Shown here piece by piece: positions 1 to 8,177 of a stretch of DNA of 61,388 nt. The DNA lies in NCBI GenBank assembly GCA_013289985.1, contig JABCYW010000020.1, positions 1 through 61,388 of the forward strand. Direction: 5' to 3'. The stretch comes from Betaproteobacteria bacterium (GTDB lineage Bacteria; Pseudomonadota; Gammaproteobacteria; Burkholderiales; Burkholderiaceae_C). A program made the position numbers and the translations under genes. The notes beneath the pieces are model-generated. The model was not told the origin of the DNA. It was given only the letters and a program-made list of their open reading frames with translations, and did no database searches. Position 1 is the first letter of the stretch. Every line of letters begins with the position of its first letter.

Positions 1-620
1 AGGATCCAGCGCGACGCGGGCGGCAGCAACGACACGCCGGCGAACAGCGTCCGGCCCTGCAGCGCGCAGCCGCAGGTGACGAATTCGGCCAGCGCCTTGT
101 CGTCGATCCGGCGCGTGGACGGGACGGCGCGCAGGATGGACTTGGCCTCGCTCGAGAAATGCAGCGCGTCCTGCCCTTCGTGGACGTAGATGCGCCCGAG
201 TCCGAAGCGGTCGTTGAAGAGGATGGCCAGGTCCTGCCGCAGGTCGACGAGCAGGCCGCTGAAGGTGCCGTTGAGTTCGTCGACGAACGCCGGTCCGAGG
301 GCCTCGTACAGCTTGACGAGGTAGCGGCCGTCTTCCGCGGAGCGCTGGCCCGTGCCGTTCAGTGCCGGGATGCTCGAGGGATCGGAGAACTCCTCTCCGG
401 CCAGGAGCAGGCAGACGTCCTTCGTCGCGTTCCAGATCGGGTTGGCGTCGGCGAACAGGCCCGCGTGCACGGCCCAGCCGGCCGCGACGCCGGCGCGCTG
501 GTGATGCACGGTGCCGGTTCGATAGAACGACTCGTGCCGCATTGCATCGACCATCCCTTCGACGGCGGCGACGCTCGCGAGCGATTCGTGCGGACTGATG
601 ATTCCCGTGATTCCTGGCAT
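1..620 (-). CDS. Asparagine-synthase-like protein (N-terminal part, runs off window)
   Basis: Only the N-terminal ~206 residues are inside the window. The reading begins MPGITGIISPHE and contains NDRFGLGRIYVHEG and LHFSSEAKSIL, typical of the glutaminase (Ntn amidotransferase) domain of glutamine-hydrolysing asparagine synthases. In that family residue 2 is the catalytic cysteine (MCGI...). Here it is proline, so glutamine hydrolysis should be lost unless another start or another ammonia source is used. It is the last visible gene of the leftward EPS operon, 37 bp after the acyltransferase-like gene. AsnB homologues in polysaccharide loci may amidate uronic acids; applying that here is inference. 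The ATP-dependent synthetase domain lies beyond the window edge and cannot be judged. Confidence 0.8.
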   Translation of the reverse strand, partial: MPGITGIISPHESLASVAAVEGMVDAMRHESFYRTGTVHHQRAGVAAGWAVHAGLFADANPIWNATKDVCLLLAGEEFSDPSSIPALNGTGQRSAEDGRYLVKLYEALGPAFVDELNGTFSGLLVDLRQDLAILFNDRFGLGRIYVHEGQDALHFSSEAKSILRAVPSTRRIDDKALAEFVTCGCALQGRTLFAGVSLLPPASRWI

Positions 621-657
621 GTCGAGTCTGGTTCCGTGAATGAGTGAGGCGGCTTGC

Positions 658-1596
658 TCAGGACTCGGTCTCGCCGACGGCGCCCGGCTTGGCGGTGGCG
701 TGCGGCGCGCGCTGGCCGGGGCCCTTGCGGTACAGCCATTCGTTCAATTTCGCGCGCGTATCCGCGAGCTTGACGATCCAGGCCTCGGGCATCCGCTCCT
801 TCAGGCCGCGATGCAGGTCGTGCTTCAGGGCCCACTGGCCCTTGCCCGACAGCGGCACGTGAAACCGCGGCACGTCCAGGCATTCGAAGGCCTGGGCCAC
901 CTTGAATTCGTTCAGCCCGCGCCGGCCCCACACGCCGTAGTTGAGCAGCGGGATGTTCTTCGCCGCGACGCATTCCACCGACTTGGCGATCAGCGCGTTC
1001 ATGGGCGACATGTCGCGCGCCGACATCTTGGCCACGATGTTCATGATGATCGAGCTGCGTTCGCCGTGGGTCACCTTGGCGAAGCCGATCAGCTCGTCCT
1101 TGAAGTAGGCGCCGATGAACTCGCTGCGCTCGAGGAACGTGGCGTGCTCGCGTTTGACGGTGTCGAAATCCTTGCCGTAGTGCCAGTTGCGCTTGCCCTG
1201 GCGCAGCGGCGTCTCGTTGTAGATCTCCATGATCGCCCGCACCAGGTCGTCGGAGAATTCGAGCATGCGGGTCTCGACGCCGGCCTTCCAGGCCTTGCGC
1301 AGCCGGTTGCGCGGCTTGAACTTGATCTGCTTGTCGAACCAGTTCGCGTAGGTGCTCAGCGGGAGCACCGCCATCTTGTCCCAGCTCAGGCGATGCTCGA
1401 AGTGCGGCTTCGGGTCGTGGAGTTCCTGCACGAAGGTGAAGACGTCGGCGACGCGGCGCTGCTTCAGCTCGGCGATGAGCGCGGCAGGATCGGGCGCGCC
1501 CACGTAGTACTCGTCGGTGAGGTGTGCCGTCCTGAGCAGGCGGCCGCCAACCTTGATGGCCAGGCCGCCCGAGCTGGTGATGTCTTTGGATGCCAT
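658..1596 (-). CDS. Acyltransferase-like protein of the EPS locus (GNAT-fold candidate)
   Basis: This 312-residue cytosolic protein has no signal peptide. I do not recognise a named family. The pattern (FIGAYFKDELIGFAKV, then NYGVWGRRGLNEFK) resembles GNAT/FemAB-like acyltransferases, in which a beta-strand 'EFIGAYF..ELIGF' is followed by a substrate-binding half. The tail is basic and proline/alanine-rich. It lies between a YdjC deacetylase and an asparagine-synthase-like gene on the same strand, so it probably modifies an amino or uronic sugar of the polysaccharide. No strong Shine-Dalgarno is visible before its ATG. The functional assignment is inference. Confidence 0.6.
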   Translation of the reverse strand: MASKDITSSGGLAIKVGGRLLRTAHLTDEYYVGAPDPAALIAELKQRRVADVFTFVQELHDPKPHFEHRLSWDKMAVLPLSTYANWFDKQIKFKPRNRLRKAWKAGVETRMLEFSDDLVRAIMEIYNETPLRQGKRNWHYGKDFDTVKREHATFLERSEFIGAYFKDELIGFAKVTHGERSSIIMNIVAKMSARDMSPMNALIAKSVECVAAKNIPLLNYGVWGRRGLNEFKVAQAFECLDVPRFHVPLSGKGQWALKHDLHRGLKERMPEAWIVKLADTRAKLNEWLYRKGPGQRAPHATAKPGAVGETES

Positions 1597-1635
1597 GCTG
1601 CGTGTTGTCGATTGGTCCGGTGTTCGCGGAGGCGA

Positions 1636-2367
1636 TCACAAGGATGAATAGGTGCCGCGCTCGACGAGATCCAGCTGCTCGAGGTAGCGTTCGCTCATGA
1701 GGTAGTCCCGCTCGAGCGGATTGGCCGGATGCGCCATGACTTCCACGGCGTGGGTCTTCGCGAGTTCCAGCACCCTGGCGAGGCGGTCGCCCTTCAGGCA
1801 TTGGGACAGCGCGAAGAAATAGTCGGTCAGCCGGTACTTGCGCGAGAGCAGGTGGTCGGTCGCGCCGCGGTAGGCCCGGTTGAGCCGGCTCTTCTCCTCG
1901 GGCCAGAAGAAGAAGTTGCGGCGGACCTTCTGGCCCGCGGGGATGACGTCGCCCAGCAGGACATTGGTGCACAGGTGCTTGTGGTGGTGGCCGTCCACGT
2001 GCGACGGCGCCTTGCCGTACAGGCGATGGAACTCCTCCAGCTGGGCCCGGTAGGTGTCCGCGAAATCGCGCCTGAGCGCCGGGTTGTACAGGAGGAAGGC
2101 GTACTTGCTCGAGTTGATGAACCGGCACACGCGCTCCTGGCGCTCCGCCAGCATCGGACGCGGCGGCGGTGCGGTGAATGGCTGCGAGAGATTGAGATGC
2201 AGGCCGACGTCCAGGCCGTGTTCGAGCGCCAGCGCGGCCGCGCGCTCGGAGTCCTCCATGAACATCATGGCCGTGACGGAGGTGATCCGCCGCGTCGCGT
2301 GGCAACGCAGCGCGGCATCGGTCTCGGCGACCGATCGGCCCCAGTCGTCGGCGTTCACGATGATCAT
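1636..2367 (-). CDS. YdjC/ChbG/HpnK-family carbohydrate deacetylase
   Basis: A 243-residue protein with the family landmarks: NADDWG at residues 5-10 (metal-binding Asp-Asp), LHLNLS around 57-61, HVDGHHHKH at 123-131 (metal-binding and catalytic histidines) and AHPANP near the C-terminus. Known family members remove N-acetyl groups from chito-oligosaccharides or related amino sugars. No signal peptide is present, so it would act on a nucleotide sugar or lipid-linked intermediate in the cytoplasm. It lies 24 bp downstream of a GT2 gene and 39 bp upstream of the acyltransferase-like gene, which suggests deacetylation followed by re-acylation of an amino sugar (inference). Confidence 0.85.
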   Translation of the reverse strand: MIIVNADDWGRSVAETDAALRCHATRRITSVTAMMFMEDSERAAALALEHGLDVGLHLNLSQPFTAPPPRPMLAERQERVCRFINSSKYAFLLYNPALRRDFADTYRAQLEEFHRLYGKAPSHVDGHHHKHLCTNVLLGDVIPAGQKVRRNFFFWPEEKSRLNRAYRGATDHLLSRKYRLTDYFFALSQCLKGDRLARVLELAKTHAVEVMAHPANPLERDYLMSERYLEQLDLVERGTYSSL

Positions 2368-2391
2368 CGTCGTGGCTCTCGAGGAATGCCG

Positions 2392-3327
2392 TCAGCCCGC
2401 GGCATGGCGAAGCTTCAGCCGGAAGACGGCGCGCAGGCGGGACAGCTGTTCCCGGCGATGGAAGGCTATGAGGTCGGCGCTGGCCGACCGCTCGACGCGC
2501 GTGATCCACGCCCACGTGTAGCCCGCCAGCAGGCAGGCGCCGCCCGCCACCACCGGGCTGGACTTCATCTGGTAGACGCTGCGCAACAGCTGCCACAGCG
2601 GATGCCCGCCCAGCGCGTAGTCCTTGCGGCCCTGGCGCAGGCGTGCCGCGAGCTCCGAGCTCTGGGCCGTGCCGATCGCCCGATGGTGGTGGCAGACCTG
2701 CTCGGTGAAGGTGCGGGTGCGCCAGCCGCGCATGCGCGCGCTCGTGACCGCCATCCAGTCGATGCCGCCGCCCTTGACGGGCTTGTAGCCGCCGATCTCC
2801 TCGTAGCACGCGCGCCTGAACATCTGGCAGGCGCCCGACACGTGCTCGATGTTCGTGAACCGGTAGTCGTACTGGTGAGCGCCTTCGCGGAACGGGGTGC
2901 CGGCCACGCCGAGCCGTGAGTCCTCCGAGAAACGGCCCAGGAGGAATTCGAAGTAGTGCGGGTCGAAGGTGATGTCGGCGTCGAGGTTGCCGACGATGTC
3001 GTAGGGCAGGTCGCCGAGCGTCGCGTGGCCGGCGTTGAACGCGCGGGCCTTGCCGGCGAAGTTGCGCTCGGCGTGCTCGGGCGTGCGCACGAGGGTGATC
3101 CACGGATGGCTGGCGGCGTAGCGCTGCACGATCTCGTCCGTGCCGTCGGTGGAGCCGTCGCTGACCACGATGTAGCGCTGCGGCAGGACGGTCTGCGCGA
3201 CCATGGCCTTGACCGTCTCCTCGATCAGGCGGGCCTCGTTGCGGGCCGGCGTGATCACGACGTAGCGCAGGGCCGCGCCGCCCTGGTCGGGCGCCGCTGC
3301 GCGAGCTTGTCTGGCCTGGGTTTCCAC
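2392..3327 (-). CDS. Glycosyltransferase family 2
   Basis: A GT-A glycosyltransferase of about 311 residues. The N-terminus reads VVITPARNEA, then VVSDGSTDGT and NLDADITF (the DxD metal/nucleotide-binding motif), and GGIDWMAV near the acceptor region. I chose the GTG start at 3327 because AGGAGA lies 6 nt upstream and the longer ATG frame would overlap the preceding gene. A hydrophobic stretch near the C-terminus (VVAGGACLLAGYTWAWI) suggests membrane association. It should add one sugar of the EPS repeat unit; donor and acceptor cannot be read from sequence. Confidence 0.88.
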   Translation of the reverse strand: METQARQARAAAPDQGGAALRYVVITPARNEARLIEETVKAMVAQTVLPQRYIVVSDGSTDGTDEIVQRYAASHPWITLVRTPEHAERNFAGKARAFNAGHATLGDLPYDIVGNLDADITFDPHYFEFLLGRFSEDSRLGVAGTPFREGAHQYDYRFTNIEHVSGACQMFRRACYEEIGGYKPVKGGGIDWMAVTSARMRGWRTRTFTEQVCHHHRAIGTAQSSELAARLRQGRKDYALGGHPLWQLLRSVYQMKSSPVVAGGACLLAGYTWAWITRVERSASADLIAFHRREQLSRLRAVFRLKLRHAAG

Positions 3328-3352
3328 GATGCGCTCTCCTTGATCCGGTGGG

Positions 3353-4462
3353 TCACTGGCCGGCGCGCGCATGGACTCGCGCGGCCGTCGCCCGACGCAG
3401 CCGCCACGCTCGGCGCAGCGACTCGGCCAGGCCCACGAGCGCATGGCTGCTCGCCGGGCCGCTGCACTCGTACGTGCCGAGATAGTGGAGGTCGCGCCCG
3501 CTGCGGCCGCTGAGGCCGGCCTTGAAGCGGTAGGTGCCGGGGTTGGTGACCGGGTTGATGCCGTGCAGGTTGTAGCTGGTGGCGCCGCCCTCCTTGAGCC
3601 AGGCGAGCGCGCGCCACTGCAGCAGGTACGAGGCGTTGGTGGGCATGCCGGCGTCGCTGGTGGCGCCGTGCAGGTAGACGCCGTGGTCGCCGATCCGGCT
3701 GCAGACCGCGCCGGCCGCGAGCTCGCCGTTCGCCGAGGCCAGGAACACGCGCATCTTGTGGCGCTCGGGCAGCTCGCGCTGGATCGCGCGGAACTCGCTG
3801 ACGTCCGAGCCGGCCACGAACCCCTTGCGCGCGTGCATCTGCGCGTGGATGCCGATGAAGCGCTCGAACAGGTCGTCGCCGCTCCCTTCCTCGACCACGA
3901 GGCCGTTCTTCTCCGCCCGGTTCAGGCAGTTGCGCCACTTCTGCTCGAACCGCGCGCGCAGTTCCGGCAGCGAGTGCTCGAGCGACATCAGCAACGTGCG
4001 TTGCGGCGTGTCGTTGTCCAGGCGCTGGAAGCGGCCGGCGCCGAGCAGGGGATGGAACGTGTCGCGTTCGTCCGCGAGGAAATAGGGCAGCAGGCGAACC
4101 GTCAGTCCGCGCCTCGCCGCGTATTCGTGGCGGATCGCGTCGAGGGCGGCCGACAGCACGGACGTGTCGGCCTCGCGTCCGCGCAGGCGCCACATCGGGC
4201 CCCACCGCACGTAGGCCACGCCCAGCTTCAGGAGGGGCAGCTTGACGATCTTGACCTGGGCGGCCGCGACCGCCTCCCCGTCCTTGCGCAGCACGATGCG
4301 GCTGATGTTGCGGCCGCCGCCACGCGCCGATTCGTAGGCCCAGGACTGGTAGATGTTCGCGTCGGCGAAGCGATCGAGCAGGTCATGCCAGCCGGCCTTG
4401 TCGACGGTGTCGACATCCACGGCGTAGCCGTCGGGCGGCATGAAGGAACGCGACGCGCTCAT
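3353..4462 (-). CDS. FemAB-family (acetyltransf_6, GNAT-fold) EPS-locus protein
   Basis: A 369-residue protein with the FemAB/peptidoglycan-bridge-like arrangement: an N-terminal half with NIYQSWAYESARGG, VKIVKLPLLKLGVAYVRWGPMW and LRARFEQKWRNCLNRAEKNGL, and a second GNAT-like half with ANGELAAGAVCSRIGDHGVYLHGATSD, LLQWRALAWLKEGG and YNLHGINPVTNPGTYRFKAG. FemX/FemAB enzymes transfer amino acids from aminoacyl-tRNA to peptidoglycan. Homologues in PEP-CTERM-type EPS loci are common but their substrate is unproven. It lies between GT4 and GT2 genes on the same strand. Aminoacylation of a sugar residue is the inference. Confidence 0.82.
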   Translation of the reverse strand: MSASRSFMPPDGYAVDVDTVDKAGWHDLLDRFADANIYQSWAYESARGGGRNISRIVLRKDGEAVAAAQVKIVKLPLLKLGVAYVRWGPMWRLRGREADTSVLSAALDAIRHEYAARRGLTVRLLPYFLADERDTFHPLLGAGRFQRLDNDTPQRTLLMSLEHSLPELRARFEQKWRNCLNRAEKNGLVVEEGSGDDLFERFIGIHAQMHARKGFVAGSDVSEFRAIQRELPERHKMRVFLASANGELAAGAVCSRIGDHGVYLHGATSDAGMPTNASYLLQWRALAWLKEGGATSYNLHGINPVTNPGTYRFKAGLSGRSGRDLHYLGTYECSGPASSHALVGLAESLRRAWRLRRATAARVHARAGQ

Positions 4463-4471
4463 GGCGGAACT

Positions 4472-5716
4472 TCAGCCTTCGCTGGGTCGATCGACCGCGG
4501 TGGGAGCGGCTTCCGTCCGGTTGCGCGGACGCGCGCCCAGCCCTTCGGAGTAGGCCCGCAGCAGCTCGGGAATCGAGGCCTCCCAGCCGATCTCGCGGGC
4601 GCGCGCACGACCGAGTTCGCCGCGGCGCGCGACCTCCTCGGGGTGGTCGAGCAGCCAGCAGACCTTGTCGGCGAAGTCGCGTTCGTCGTTGCACCTGGCG
4701 AACAGCCCGGCCTCGCCGGCGGAGAACTTCGTCTCGACGAGATCGTAGGCGACCAGCGGCTTGCCGAGCGCCATGTACTCCATCACCTTGTTCATCGTCG
4801 ACTTGTCGTTGAGCGGGCTCAGCGGATCGGGCTGCACGCAGACCGCGACGGTGGACAGCCAGGTGCGCGCGTCGATGTCCGAGATGCGACCCGTGAACCA
4901 CACGTGCTTCTCGATGCCCAGCTCCTTGGCGAGGGCGTGCAGGCTGGGCGCGGCGTCGCCGCTGCCGACGATCACGGTGAGGAAGTCGGTGCGGCCCAGC
5001 GTGACGACGATCTCGCGCACCGAGCGCAGCCAGTAGTCGACGCCGTCCTGCGGGCCCATGGTGCCGATGTAGCCGACGAGGTGCTTCGCGCGCTGCTGCA
5101 GCGCGGGGTCGGGCGGCAGCGGCAGGAATGTCTTGGGCGGCCCGTTGCGCACGACGAACACCTGCTCGGGCCTCTTCCGGCCCCGCGTCTGGGCGACCAG
5201 CCGGTACGACTCGTTGGTGGCGATGACGATGTCCGCGATGGCGTACGTGCAGCGCTCCATGAACCGCAGCACCTTGTACACGAGGTTGGGCTTCGGCTCC
5301 TTGAAGCGCGACAGGTAGGTCTCGGGCGACAGGTCGTGGTGGTCGAAGACGAACTTCTTGCCGAAGAGCTTGAAGAACGCCCCGATCACGAACAGCGTGT
5401 CGGGCGGGTTCGCGGCGTGGACCACGTCGAAGCCCTTGCGCACGGCGACCCAGATCGACAGCAGCAGCATCGCGAAGGTCGCGTAGCCGAACTCGAACGC
5501 GTAGCTCAGGATGCCTTCGCCGCCGGGCGGGGCCGGAAAGCGGTAGACGTCGATGCCGTCCAGGCGCTCGCTCCAGGGCTGGTCCGGCGCCCGCGGCGCG
5601 ATGACGGTCACCTGGTAGCGGGCGTCGCGCAGCGCCTGCGCCTCGCGCCGCACCCGCACGTCGAACGGATAGGCGTTGTTCTCGACGAGCAGCAGGATCC
5701 TATCCAACGAGCGCAT
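4472..5716 (-). CDS. Glycosyltransferase family 4 (GT-B)
   Basis: A 414-residue GT-B enzyme. The N-terminal Rossmann domain starts LLLVENNAYPFDVRVRREA, with VVHAANPPDTLFV and FDHHDLSPE. The C-terminal donor-binding domain has VGYIGTMGPQDGVDYWLRSV, VWFTGRI and the family signature STMNKVMEYMALGKPLVAYDL before EAGLFA. The hydrophobic region ILSYAFEFGYATFAMLLLSIWVAV may be a membrane anchor. Its start overlaps the 3' end of the upstream dehydrogenase gene by 17 nt, indicating tight coupling. Confidence 0.9.
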   Translation of the reverse strand: MRSLDRILLLVENNAYPFDVRVRREAQALRDARYQVTVIAPRAPDQPWSERLDGIDVYRFPAPPGGEGILSYAFEFGYATFAMLLLSIWVAVRKGFDVVHAANPPDTLFVIGAFFKLFGKKFVFDHHDLSPETYLSRFKEPKPNLVYKVLRFMERCTYAIADIVIATNESYRLVAQTRGRKRPEQVFVVRNGPPKTFLPLPPDPALQQRAKHLVGYIGTMGPQDGVDYWLRSVREIVVTLGRTDFLTVIVGSGDAAPSLHALAKELGIEKHVWFTGRISDIDARTWLSTVAVCVQPDPLSPLNDKSTMNKVMEYMALGKPLVAYDLVETKFSAGEAGLFARCNDERDFADKVCWLLDHPEEVARRGELGRARAREIGWEASIPELLRAYSEGLGARPRNRTEAAPTAVDRPSEG

Positions 5717-7016
5717 GGTAGCGATCTCCGAATGCGTTGCGGTCTTCGCAGACCCGAACCAGGTCGATGAGGATCTGGTCGGGCCGCAGCTGCTTCACCG
5801 CCTCGGCGTATTGCCTGGACTTGGTGGCGGCCACCACGATCTCGGAGTTCGCCAGCAGGTGCCCGAGGTCGTCGACCAGCAGCGACGCGATGTGCGGCAG
5901 CTCGCGGTCGATGTAGGCCTTGTTCTCGCCCATCAGTTGGGTCAAGGTGACGTTGGGGTCGTAGATGCGGACCTTGTAGCCCTTGCCCACGAGCTGCTCC
6001 ACCAGTTCGACCGTCGGGCTCTCGCGCAGGTCGTCCGTGCCGTCCTTGAAGCTCAGGCCGAGGATCCCGATGGTCTTCTTGCCGTGGGCGGTCACGAGGG
6101 ACAGCGCGCGCTGCTTGTGGACGGCGTTGCTCGAGAGCGCGGCCTCCAGAACGGGCGCCTGGATGTCCAGCGACCGGGCCAGGTAGGTCAGGGCGCGCAG
6201 GTCCTTGGGCAGGCACGAGCCGCCGAACGCGTAGCCCGGCTTCAGGTACGTGGGCGACAGGTTGAGCTTGGTGTCCAGGCAGAAGATGCGCATCAGTTCC
6301 TGGCTGTCGACCTCGGTCGAGCGGCAGATGGCGCCGATCTCGTTGCCGAACGCGACCTTCAACGCGTGGAAGGCGTTGTCCGCGTACTTGACGAGTTCGG
6401 CCGTCCGCACGCTGCACTTGACCAGCGGCGCGTCGATGCCGGCGTAGAGCGACGCGACCAGTTCGGCGCTGCGCTCGTCGGTCGCGCCGATGACGGTGCG
6501 TGGCGGCTGGCTGTAGTCCTTGATCGCCGTGCCTTCGCGCAGGAACTCGGGGTGGTACGCGACGCCGAAGTCGACGCCGGCCTTCTTGCCCGAACGCGCC
6601 TCGAGCATCGGCATCACCATGTGCTCCATCGTCGTGGGCAGCATGGTGCTGCGGAACACCACGACGTGGAAGTCGCTTTTCTCGCGCAACGCGGTTCCGA
6701 TCTCCTCGGCCACGCGCACGACGAATCGCAGGTCCAGGCTGCCGTTTGCGGCGCTGGGCGTCTGGATGCAGACGAAGGACACCTGCGCGCCGTCGATGGC
6801 GGACGCGGCATCCGCGGTGGCGGCCAGGCGCTGGTTGCGGCGGCCGTCGGCGATCAGGTCGCTCAGGCCCGGCTCGACGATCGGACTCAGTCCGTCGTTG
6901 ATCATGGCCACCTTGGTCGTGTTGGTGTCCACGCCGAGCACGTCGTGGCCGTCGCGCGCCAGGCACGCCGCGGAGACGACGCCCACGTAGCCCAATCCGA
7001 AAATGCTGATCTTCAT
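5700..7016 (-). CDS. GDP-mannose 6-dehydrogenase (AlgD-like)
   Basis: A 438-residue nucleotide-sugar dehydrogenase that should oxidise the sugar C6 to a carboxylate using two NAD+. The Rossmann motif GLGYVG lies at residues 7-12, CIQTPS at 83-88 and the catalytic motif FGGSCLPKD places Cys at 268, the same number as in AlgD. The LPKD form (rather than FPKD) and ALTYLARS following it favour GDP-mannose over UDP-glucose. The C-terminal domain has GLSFKDGTDDLRESP. The start overlaps the upstream gene stop by 4 nt (ATGA). The expected product, GDP-mannuronate, fits a uronic-acid-containing EPS. Substrate identity is family inference. Confidence 0.88.
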   Translation of the reverse strand: MKISIFGLGYVGVVSAACLARDGHDVLGVDTNTTKVAMINDGLSPIVEPGLSDLIADGRRNQRLAATADAASAIDGAQVSFVCIQTPSAANGSLDLRFVVRVAEEIGTALREKSDFHVVVFRSTMLPTTMEHMVMPMLEARSGKKAGVDFGVAYHPEFLREGTAIKDYSQPPRTVIGATDERSAELVASLYAGIDAPLVKCSVRTAELVKYADNAFHALKVAFGNEIGAICRSTEVDSQELMRIFCLDTKLNLSPTYLKPGYAFGGSCLPKDLRALTYLARSLDIQAPVLEAALSSNAVHKQRALSLVTAHGKKTIGILGLSFKDGTDDLRESPTVELVEQLVGKGYKVRIYDPNVTLTQLMGENKAYIDRELPHIASLLVDDLGHLLANSEIVVAATKSRQYAEAVKQLRPDQILIDLVRVCEDRNAFGDRYHALVG

Positions 7017-8164
7017 GGTTGAACCTCGTCGGCGAGCAGTGAAGCCAGGGCGTGCAGCATGGTCGCCTGGCCCCAGTGGAGAGTGGGCGTGCGATTGACC
7101 ATGAACGGCATGCGCTGGAAGTAGAAGTAGCCGCTTGGATCCTGCATGCGCGCCACCGTCCAGTCGGCGACCTTGCGCGCCAGGTCGCGCAGCGACTGGT
7201 CGGCGCGGATGCGGCCCAGCATCGTCAGGGTCTCGATGGCCTGCGACGCGCACTGGATGTCGATGGGCCAGGTCTGCTCGGCGTAGTACTTCGGCGTGCC
7301 GTCTTCCAGGAAGAAATTGGCGATGAAGAAGTCGGCGCCCTTGTCGAACGCCGCGCGGTGGGTGAAGTCGCCGGTGGCCTGGAAATAGCACCAGATCGAA
7401 TCCAGCACATAGCCCGTGTGGAAGTTGTCGACCCAATGCAGGTTGTCGGCCTCGCCGTACCACCAGGCGCCGTTGGGCAGCTGGGCGCCGACGGTATAGG
7501 CGATCGCTTCGCGGGCGACGTCACGCATCGCGGCGTCGCCGGTGTGCCTGGCCACCCGGGCGAGCAGCGCGGCGCCCAGGACGTTCGCGTTGTGGACGCT
7601 CTTGAACTGCCCGGGGATGTAGCTGATGCACACGCCCTTGCCGTCCGGCCGGCGCTCGAGGCCGGTCATGATGAAGACGCAGGCCTCGCGCGCGACCTCG
7701 AGGTAGTCGGCGCGGCCGGTCGCCTCCCAGGCGTCGACGAAGGCCTGGCCGATCAGGGCCACCCAGACGATCGTCGGCGTACCCTTCGGAAGATAGAAGA
7801 CGCGGGACTGGTAGTCGAAGTGATTGCCCCAGCTCATGCCGCCGTAGTCGCGCGACGCGTTCGTCCTCAGCCACTCCAGGCAGGTGGTGGCCTTGTCCAG
7901 GTAGGCCTGGTCGCCGGTGTGCCGGTGCAGCTTGAGATAGCCCCGCGCGAGGTAGCCGTAGCCCTTGGAGCTCGGCGCCGGCCGGATACCCAGCAGTGGC
8001 CGCAGGTTCAGGGGGAATCGCCGCACGCCTTGCTGCAGGACCTGCTTTCCGAGCCTGCCGAGCGCGAGCGGCCGCACCCAGGAGTTCAACCCGTCGAACG
8101 GGTCATAGGCCTTGTAGTCCTTGCGCGCAAGCCATGAATCCAGTCGTTGTATCGGCTCCAACAT
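7013..8164 (-). CDS. VpsJ-like alpha/alpha-barrel polysaccharide biosynthesis protein
   Basis: About 383 residues starting at the ATG at 8164, chosen because GGGAGGA stands about 7 nt upstream and a longer start would overlap the preceding gene. Repeated helical hairpins with YGYLARGYLKLHRHTGD, WVALIGQAFVDAWEATGRADY, GAALLARVARHTGD and a late WGQATMLHALA suggest an (alpha/alpha)6 toroid as in glucuronyl hydrolases and epimerases. No signal peptide is present. Similar proteins are annotated VpsJ in Vibrio-type EPS loci, with unproven function. The stop overlaps the dehydrogenase start by 4 nt. Confidence 0.7.
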   Translation of the reverse strand: MLEPIQRLDSWLARKDYKAYDPFDGLNSWVRPLALGRLGKQVLQQGVRRFPLNLRPLLGIRPAPSSKGYGYLARGYLKLHRHTGDQAYLDKATTCLEWLRTNASRDYGGMSWGNHFDYQSRVFYLPKGTPTIVWVALIGQAFVDAWEATGRADYLEVAREACVFIMTGLERRPDGKGVCISYIPGQFKSVHNANVLGAALLARVARHTGDAAMRDVAREAIAYTVGAQLPNGAWWYGEADNLHWVDNFHTGYVLDSIWCYFQATGDFTHRAAFDKGADFFIANFFLEDGTPKYYAEQTWPIDIQCASQAIETLTMLGRIRADQSLRDLARKVADWTVARMQDPSGYFYFQRMPFMVNRTPTLHWGQATMLHALASLLADEVQP

Positions 8165-8177
8165 GCCTTTTCCTCCC

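Noticed and set aside
359-3103. A 914-residue minus-strand open frame overlapping the GT2, YdjC and acyltransferase-like genes
   Set aside because: It is out of frame with three proteins that have clear family motifs. Composition is Arg/Pro-rich as expected for a GC-rich shadow frame.
3371-5770. A 799-residue plus-strand open frame opposite the FemAB and GT4 genes
   Set aside because: Antisense to two genes with strong motifs, and its sequence is Val/Arg/Asp-rich without domains.
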